From the NCBI RefSeq assembly GCF_910594005.1, contig NC_057826.1, forward strand, positions 26,817,501 through 26,881,500: DNA of 64,000 nucleotides, given 5' to 3'. How positions within the stretch are numbered: the first letter of the stretch is position 1; each line of letters starts with the position of its first letter. This stretch comes from Cervus elaphus. Taxonomy: Eukaryota; Chordata; Mammalia; Artiodactyla; Cervidae. The translations under genes were made by a program, and so were the position numbers. Under the pieces are notes generated by a model. The model was not told the origin of the DNA and did no database searches. It saw only the letters and a program-made list of their open reading frames with translations. This document shows, in pieces, positions 58,390-64,000 of this stretch.

Positions 58390-60362
58390 TATATGCTTAT
58401 TTTTTAAGTAAAATATATTTGGTTTACAATGTTGAATTCATTTCACTTGTATAGGATAGTGACTAAATATTTTTTATAGGTTACACTTCATTTAAAGTTA
58501 TAAAATGTTGACTGTTTTCCATGTGCTGTACAATATACCCTTGTATCTCATTTATTTTATACATAGTCATTTATACCTTTTAATTTCCTACCCCTATTTT
58601 ACCCCTCCCTCATCTCTCTTCCCACTGGTAACCACTAGGTTGTTCTATTGCATCTGTGATCTGTTTCTGTTTTGTTGTATTTATTTGTTTTATTTTATTT
58701 TTTTAAGATTATACAGGTAAGTAATAATGTACAGTATTGATCTTTTCCTGAAGTTTCACTAAGCATAATACCTTCCATGTCTATCCATGTTGTTGCAAAA
58801 TTTTATTCTTTTTTATGGCTGAGTAATATTCTATTGAATATGTATACCACATGTTTATCCATTCATATGTTGATGGTAACATGGATTGCTTCCATATCAT
58901 GGCTTTTGCAAATAATGCTGCTATGGGCATTGGGAGTACATCTATCTTTTCAAATTAGTTTTCATTTTTTTTTTTTCTGGATACATACCCAGGAATGGAA
59001 TTGCTAGATCATATGGTAGTCCTATTTTTAATTTTTTGAGGAACCTCCCTACTGTTTTCCATAGTGACTGCCTTAATTTATATTCCCACCAACAATGTAC
59101 AAGGTTCCCTTATATCCACATCCTCTCCAACATTTGTTATTTGTAGACTTTTTGATGATAGATAGCCATTATGGCAGGTGTGAGGTGATATCTTCTTGTT
59201 TTGCTTTGCATTTCTCTAATATTTAGGGATGTTGAGCATCTTTTCATGTGCCTTTTTGGCATCTGTATGTCTTCTTTGGAAAAATGTCTATTAAAGTCTT
59301 TGCCACAAGTGGTAAAGAATCTGCCTGTCAGTGCAGGAGATGTAAGAGATACATGTCCGATACCTGGGTCTGAAAGATCCCCTGAAGGAGGACATAGCAA
59401 TCCACTCCAGTACTCTTGCCTGGAGAATCCCTTGGATAGAGAAGCCTGGCTATGGTCCATAAGATCACAAAGAATTGGACATGACTGAAGTGACTTAGCA
59501 TGCACACCCACTTAAAAAATATTTTTTTAAATAAATTAAGTTGTACTAGCTGTTTATATATTTTGGATATTAACCCCTTGTTGGTCATATAATTTAAAAA
59601 TATTTTTTCCTATTTGTAGCTTGCCTTTTCATTTTGTCAGTGGTTTCCCTTGCTGGGCAAAAGCTTTTAAGCTTAATTAGGTACCATTTGTTTATTTTTG
59701 TTTTTTTCTTTTGTCTTAGTAGACAGATCCAAAAAGATATTGCTATAACTTATGTCAAAGTGTATTCTGCCTATATTCTCTTTTAGGAGTTTTATGGTTC
59801 GAGGTCTTAAATTTAGGTCTTTAGTCCATTTTGAGTTTTGTATATGGTCTGAGGATATATTCTAGTCTCATTCTTTTTGCAGTCTCATTCTGAACAGCTA
59901 TAGCTGTTCAGTTTTCCTAGCACCACTTATTAAAAATACTGTTTTGTTTCCATTATGTATTCTTGCCTCCTTTGTTGTGGATTAATTGACCATAGGTGTG
60001 TGGGTTTATTTCTGGGCTATTCTGTCCCATTGATCTGTGTTTGTTTTGGTGCCAGTACCATACTGTTTTGATTACTATAGCTTTGCAGGATAGTCTGAAG
60101 TCAGGATGCCTGATTCCTCTAGCTTTCATTTTTCTCAAGATTGCTTTGACAATTTGCAGTCTTTTGTAGTCTCATATGAATTTTAGGAGTATTTGTTCTA
60201 GTTCTGTGGAAAATGTCATGGGTATTTTGATAGGGACTGCATTAAATCTGTAGATTGCTTTGGGTACTATGGCCATTTTAACAACATTAATTCTTCCAAT
60301 CCACAAACACTGAATATCTTTCTATTTATTTGTATAATCTTCAATTTGAGATGTTGTCTTTT
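58390..60362 (-). mobile_element. Old L1, antisense, 2 kb, interrupted by Bov-tA
   Basis: Reverse-complement L1 landmarks: 'atatttggtttacaatgttg' (58427), 'ttatggctgagtaatattct' (58813), 'ggaatggaattgctagatca' (58993), 'atttagggatgttgagcatc' (59221), 'gcaaaagcttttaagcttaa' (59658) and 'ttaacaacattaattcttcc' (60278). It spans the 3' end and much of the ORF2 C-terminal half. The copy is dead, but the orientation and order are intact. Confidence 0.88.
59305..59510 (+). mobile_element. Bov-tA SINE nested in old L1
   Basis: 'caagtggtaaagaatctgcc', 'ccactccagtactcttgcct' and 'actgaagtgacttagcatgc'. It splits the surrounding antisense L1. Confidence 0.93.
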
Positions 60363-60365
60363 ATA

Positions 60366-60720
60366 CTAGGGGTTGGCACATTGACCAAATCTGGCCTGAC
60401 ACCTGTTTTTAGTACATTCCATGGGCTAAGTGTTTTCACATTATTAAATGGTTTCAAAAATCAAAAGTAGAATAATACTTCATGGTCATTTAAGAATAAT
60501 GTAAAATTCAAAATTTCAAGTGCATAAGTAAGGTTTTATTGGAAAACAGTCATTCTCATGCATATGCATATTGTTTACAGCTGTTTTTGCAATCTGAATT
60601 GAGTAGTTGTGATACCAGAGATCATATGGTTTGCAAAGCCTGAAATATTTACTCTATTCTATACTATTTAGTGGCTGAAAGCAAGACTTGGATCATTGGT
60701 TTCCTACGGCTTAATTTCCT
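60366..60720 (+). mobile_element. Old hAT-type DNA transposon remnant (Charlie-like)
   Basis: 'aggggttggcacattgacca' followed by 'aaatctggcctgacacctg', then 'aaggttttattggaaaacag' and 'tttgcaaagcctgaaatatt'. These are typical blocks of a mammal-wide hAT-like MITE with a 'ggcaaa-aaatctggcc' start. The family name is uncertain. Confidence 0.65.
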
Positions 60721-60959
60721 AAAAATCATGAAAATATTCAATGCAAATATACTCTATGCCAAAATACCAGTGTACATGTACATTTTGTTTGTACATACTA
60801 TATTTTCTTATCCAATTTCATGATAACACTACCTGAAACTTTGTCTTTCACAGCCAGCTCCAATAATAAGTAACTACAGGAAGTGAGGGCTAAATCCATA
60901 TGGGGACTGGGTCATTCTTTGGAAAGCCATTTACCTTGTAGGAATCATAATAACAGTGA

Positions 60960-61175
60960 TTATAATGGTGACCTAACACTTTAGAGTTTAGAAATCACCT
61001 TTACTTACCAATTCACATTTAATCTTGATATTTAACTCTGTGAGATCATGTTATGATTACTTCTCTTTTGTTTACAGATAAGTATACTGAGGCTTTGTAG
61101 GATTAATTGACTTGTCCAAGATCCCCAAATCAGTAAGCATCAGAGCCCAGACTCAAACAGTAGCTATTTAATTTT
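60960..61175 (-). mobile_element. MIR-type SINE, antisense
   Basis: 'acctaacactttagagttta', 'gataagtatactgaggcttt' and 'tccccaaatcagtaagcatc', then 'cagagcccagactcaaacag'. Confidence 0.7.
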
Positions 61176-62150
61176 CTTTTGTAGGGAGAGTTTTTATTGT
61201 TAAAAGGAAACATTTATGTTTTTATATCTCTAACAAATAAGAATGTTTTGTTATCAACAAAGTGATGGAAATTTACTTAAAAGAACCGTTTTTAGAATTC
61301 TGATTTTATTTTTGGACTGCTTTACTATATATGGTGTTCTTCTAAACAACATCCTTTTGTCACCGTAACTGCCAATATCTATTTTATGCCAGTTAAATTT
61401 TCAGCAATGAGGTAGATTTCATAAATAGTGATAAATGTGAATGTACACTAAAATTATTTTTATTTATATGAGAAAATGTTCATTTGATTATAGAAAAATT
61501 CCCTTTTTAGTATTTCTCTGAATGAAAGCCAAATTTCAAATGAATAAGATATAATTAAAAGAACCAGTGTCCCAAGACATAAGAATGAATGAACAGGGTC
61601 CTAAAAATGGTTTATTTGGATTTGTAGTTTGCTAAGATATTAGTACAGAATAGTTCCAAGCATTATGTGAGGTATTGGTGAAAGGGAGGGTGTCTTTAAT
61701 AAGTTCATGGTTTGTGAAGAAATTAGCATGTGAAGCAAAAGTTACAATATAACTCAGGTTGGTATGTGCTATCTTGGAAGTCTTTGTAAAAGTGCTGTGG
61801 TTACTAATTAATTTTGATTGTAAAATGAGAATATTGTCAAAGAATGGGTTGAAGAATTGAGTGAATAAATAGTTTCATCTGAAGCAGAAAATACAGAAGA
61901 AGGGAAGTTTGGGTGATGGAAAGTGAATGACTGGGTGAGTGAGGCAGGGGTGAGGAGAAGTTATTGAGCTTGGCTTGGACATGCTGAACCATAAACAGTC
62001 TAGCAGGGGCTAGCAGAGGAAAACAGATGGTTACAATATTCTGTGAAAAGGGATGTCTTCAATATCATGATGTTCCAAAGGAGGACAGAAGACAGGTCAT
62101 AACTTTGATCAAGAGGGGAAGTCCAGAACTTCCTGAAGAAAGGGAACTTC
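61176..62150. other. Intergenic DNA, no recognised feature
   Basis: AT-rich. Part near 61900-62000 may belong to the unnamed old repeat. No gene supported. Confidence 0.4.
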
Positions 62151-62154
62151 TAGC

Positions 62155-62345
62155 AATGACAACCCACTCCAGCAACACGACTGAGCGACTTCACTTTCAC
62201 TTTTCACTTTCATGCATTGGAGAAGGAAATGGCAACCCACTCCAGTATTCTTGCCTGGAGAATCCCAGGGACGGGGGAGCCTGGTGGGCTGCCATCTATG
62301 GGGTTGCACAGAGTTGGACACAACTGAAGCACCTTAGCACCAGCA
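62155..62345 (+). mobile_element. Bov-A2 SINE (partial first unit plus complete second unit)
   Basis: A shortened first unit with an internal deletion (62158-62215, ending 'cttttcactttcatgcattg') runs into a complete unit starting 'gagaaggaaatggcaaccca'. It closes with 'caccttagcaccagcagcaa'. Confidence 0.93.
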
Positions 62346-62569
62346 GCAAGCAGAGACTTAAGGAAAGAGCAAGAACTGTATGGATAACACTGGTGGACCA
62401 GAGCTATCATGTATGACTGTGTAGACCTATCATGTAGACACTACAAAGGTCCAGAGGATGGTGGTCATATAGACTCAGATGTGAATGGAGTTCTGGAGTT
62501 GTTCAGTCCACAGCCTGTACAACCATATGTGCTGGACCTGTATGGGAATTGGGTGTTCTGAGTAGAAAA

Positions 62570-62690
62570 TAATGAAAGAGGGAGAGAGTTTCAGGCAGAG
62601 GAGTCCAGCAGAGAGGATAAGGGTTCTGAGGCAGGAGGAAGCATGGAATGGTCAAGGAACCAAAAATGGACTTCAGTTTCTGTTGTGGAG
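62570..62690 (+). repeat. Fragment of the unnamed old mammal-wide repeat
   Basis: 'agagtttcaggcagaggagt' and 'gggttctgaggcaggaggaa' match the 'ttcaagcagaggggacagt' type block seen at 45378-45396 and its expected continuation. Confidence 0.45.
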
Positions 62691-62724
62691 TCAAGAATGG
62701 GATGGAGAGGAAAAGTTGTTACTG

Positions 62725-63135
62725 ACCCTTTCAAGTCCATCCTCAGCAAGGATCCTCCTGCTTGGTGTCACTAGAGCCAATAGAATAGACCAAGTCCAGG
62801 TCAGAAGTGAAGGAAAACTCTTTTCTTTTGATCAAAGAATGAAGAGGTGCGACCTCACGCTCTAGAGCACACACTTCCCGACAGGCAGGCTGTGGGTGGG
62901 GCTGCCTCCTAGGGTTCTTGTCAGAGGCGGGGAGGGGGAGCAGCGTTCTCCTGGGGGCAGCCGCAGGTGAGCTGCTCAGGCTCCAGGTGGTGGTGCTGGA
63001 TGCAATGTCTGCACACGGCCCGCTGCCGCCATTTTGAATGGCCTGCGCTACTGAGGTGTCGGCACAGCAGCTTTGCACCAGGAACTCTGGTCTGAAGGGC
63101 CAGGTAAGGCCTCAGTGTGGGCTCCTACAAGCAAG
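62725..63135 (-). mobile_element. Probable class I endogenous retrovirus LTR, antisense
   Basis: A GC-rich island in AT-rich surroundings. On the minus strand a TG start is possible near 63131, directly left of retroviral pol remains in the same orientation, which is where a 3' LTR would lie. Minus-strand sequence includes a 'ccattcaaaatggcggcagc' stretch and an 'attggct' motif near 62773-62786. No clear TATA box or poly(A) signal was found. The limits are approximate. Confidence 0.4.
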
Positions 63136-63699
63136 TGAAACTAGACAAGGCACCAAGGGAAATTTAAAAAAAAAAGGTTAGATGTTATTTTATTTCCCAG
63201 AGCCTATCTTTATGAGAATTATTAATGGGCTTTGCCGGTGATAAATCCCTTCTCTGTCTTTTGTCCTGATCCTTGTTCTTGAGGGCACTAAGGGACATGG
63301 GTCTGTCTTCCTGATGAGTTTGGGTGTTGTCAGAACCCCAGGTGGAGGGAAAGAGTTTCTCCCCAAATGCCTTTAGATGTGTGTGATGGTCACCAGGCCT
63401 CAGTCCAGACTCTATCCCTAGGGACCACCTTTGGGTGGTTTCTACTTCAGATGAAACTATTTAACCTTTGGGAGACAAAGGACACCAGACAATTTCAGAT
63501 GCTTGGCCCATGTATTAGCAAGAAAATAATAGTCACAAGTCAAATTTTTCCTGAAAACAAAGGGATCTAGGTCTTTTGCCTGAAGGCACAGTTGTGCCCT
63601 GCTGTTGGGCTCACTGCCCCGGCCTGAGTATCCCTGTTCACATTTTTAGTGGTTTTCAGGAGAGAAGCTTCAGGTCAGAGAGAGGGTCACACCAGTAGT
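63136..63699. other. Decayed sequence between LTR-like segment and pol remains
   Basis: Probably the degraded or deleted rest of the retroviral relic, but no gag, pol or env segment can be named. The frame 63367-63570 is not recognisable. Confidence 0.35.
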
Positions 63700-63998
63700 G
63701 TTGGGGTTGTTCATTGTGTAAATGGGACATGTCTCAACTATCTGACTGACTGTACTTTTAATGCCAGGAGTTACCATGACCTCAACTAACCAGTTACATA
63801 GGGCCTCCTTCCCGTAGTGAGCTCCTTGATGAGCGTCCGTGATGGCTTGAGAAGCTGCAATTTGAGGAGAGCAGTATTGCCATGTTCATTAACTAGCCAC
63901 ACTTGGCCTCTTTGGTCTCTGTTGAAGTTCTTTCTTTGGGCTTTTTCTAATCTTCCTTTGTGTGGATTGGATAATAATTGGATGGATCTGGCTTTCAA
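63700..63998 (-). pseudogene. Endogenous retrovirus pol relic: integrase N-terminal zinc-binding region (class I, gamma-like)
   Basis: On the minus strand, one frame through 63849-63700 shows the integrase HHCC layout. An HQGAH segment holds the two histidines, a GKEALCNWL helix-like part follows, then a C-P-I-Y segment where the second cysteine is expected. That cysteine is changed to tyrosine, so the zinc site is broken. Farther right, the longest minus frame (63786-63998, 70 residues) is in another frame, so at least one frameshift separates the parts. The relic is non-functional and runs off the window edge. Confidence 0.65.
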
Positions 63999-64000
63999 GG

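Noticed and set aside
1..64000. tRNA genes
   Set aside because: tRNA-like heads occur only inside Bov-tA, CHR and MIR SINEs. None folds as an independent intact tRNA by eye.
1..64000. CRISPR array, bacterial operons or plasmid features
   Set aside because: Repeat content and gene structure are those of a mammalian nuclear genome; regularly spaced repeats found are SINE units or microsatellites.
12641..64000. First exon of KCNH5, expected on the plus strand beyond RHOJ in the human gene order
   Set aside because: No frame matches the start of that channel. It probably lies to the right of the window.

Overview
The window is nuclear DNA from a ruminant (a bovid such as cattle, sheep or goat). 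The evidence is the repeat content. There are many RTE-type BovB LINEs, Bov-tA and Bov-A2 SINEs derived from them, artiodactyl CHR SINEs, and recent ruminant-type L1 copies. Older mammal-wide repeats (MIR, L2, MLT1-type LTRs, MER5-like hAT, old L1) lie beneath them. The exact species cannot be decided from the sequence.

Only one cellular coding segment could be recognised: coding exon 1 of RHOJ (TCL, a Cdc42/TC10-like Rho GTPase), on the minus strand at 12284-12461, ending in a consensus splice donor. Positions 1-12283 are therefore the 5' part of RHOJ intron 1, and 12462 onward is the 5'UTR, promoter and upstream flank. In the human map KCNH5 lies divergently upstream of RHOJ. That would put KCNH5 to the right of this window, but I see no KCNH5 exon here.

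Layout: 1-12283, RHOJ intron 1 with a 1.6 kb 5'-truncated BovB (7988-9576) and several SINEs. 12284-12640, RHOJ exon 1 and CpG-rich promoter. 12.6-24 kb, upstream flank with old L1, MIR, MLT1 and SINE copies. 24.2-42.8 kb, a LINE-dense block with many BovB pieces and three LINE insertions (two L1, one BovB) that each have an inverted 5' part. 43-48.2 kb, ancient L1, MLT1, MIR and MER5 remains. 48.6-49.4 kb, an unidentified segment ending in a poly(A) signal and A-tract. 49.4-60.4 kb, mostly single-copy DNA with SINEs and an old antisense L1. 60.4-62.7 kb, old hAT, MIR and a Bov-A2. 62.7-64 kb, an antisense class I endogenous retrovirus relic (LTR-like segment plus integrase remains) that runs off the right edge.

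Almost every long open frame in the window is either LINE reverse-transcriptase remains or a chance frame through a SINE. I found no new gene system. The most notable structure is the cluster of 5'-inverted LINEs and the near-identical, oppositely oriented L1 3' ends they leave about 9.5 kb apart.
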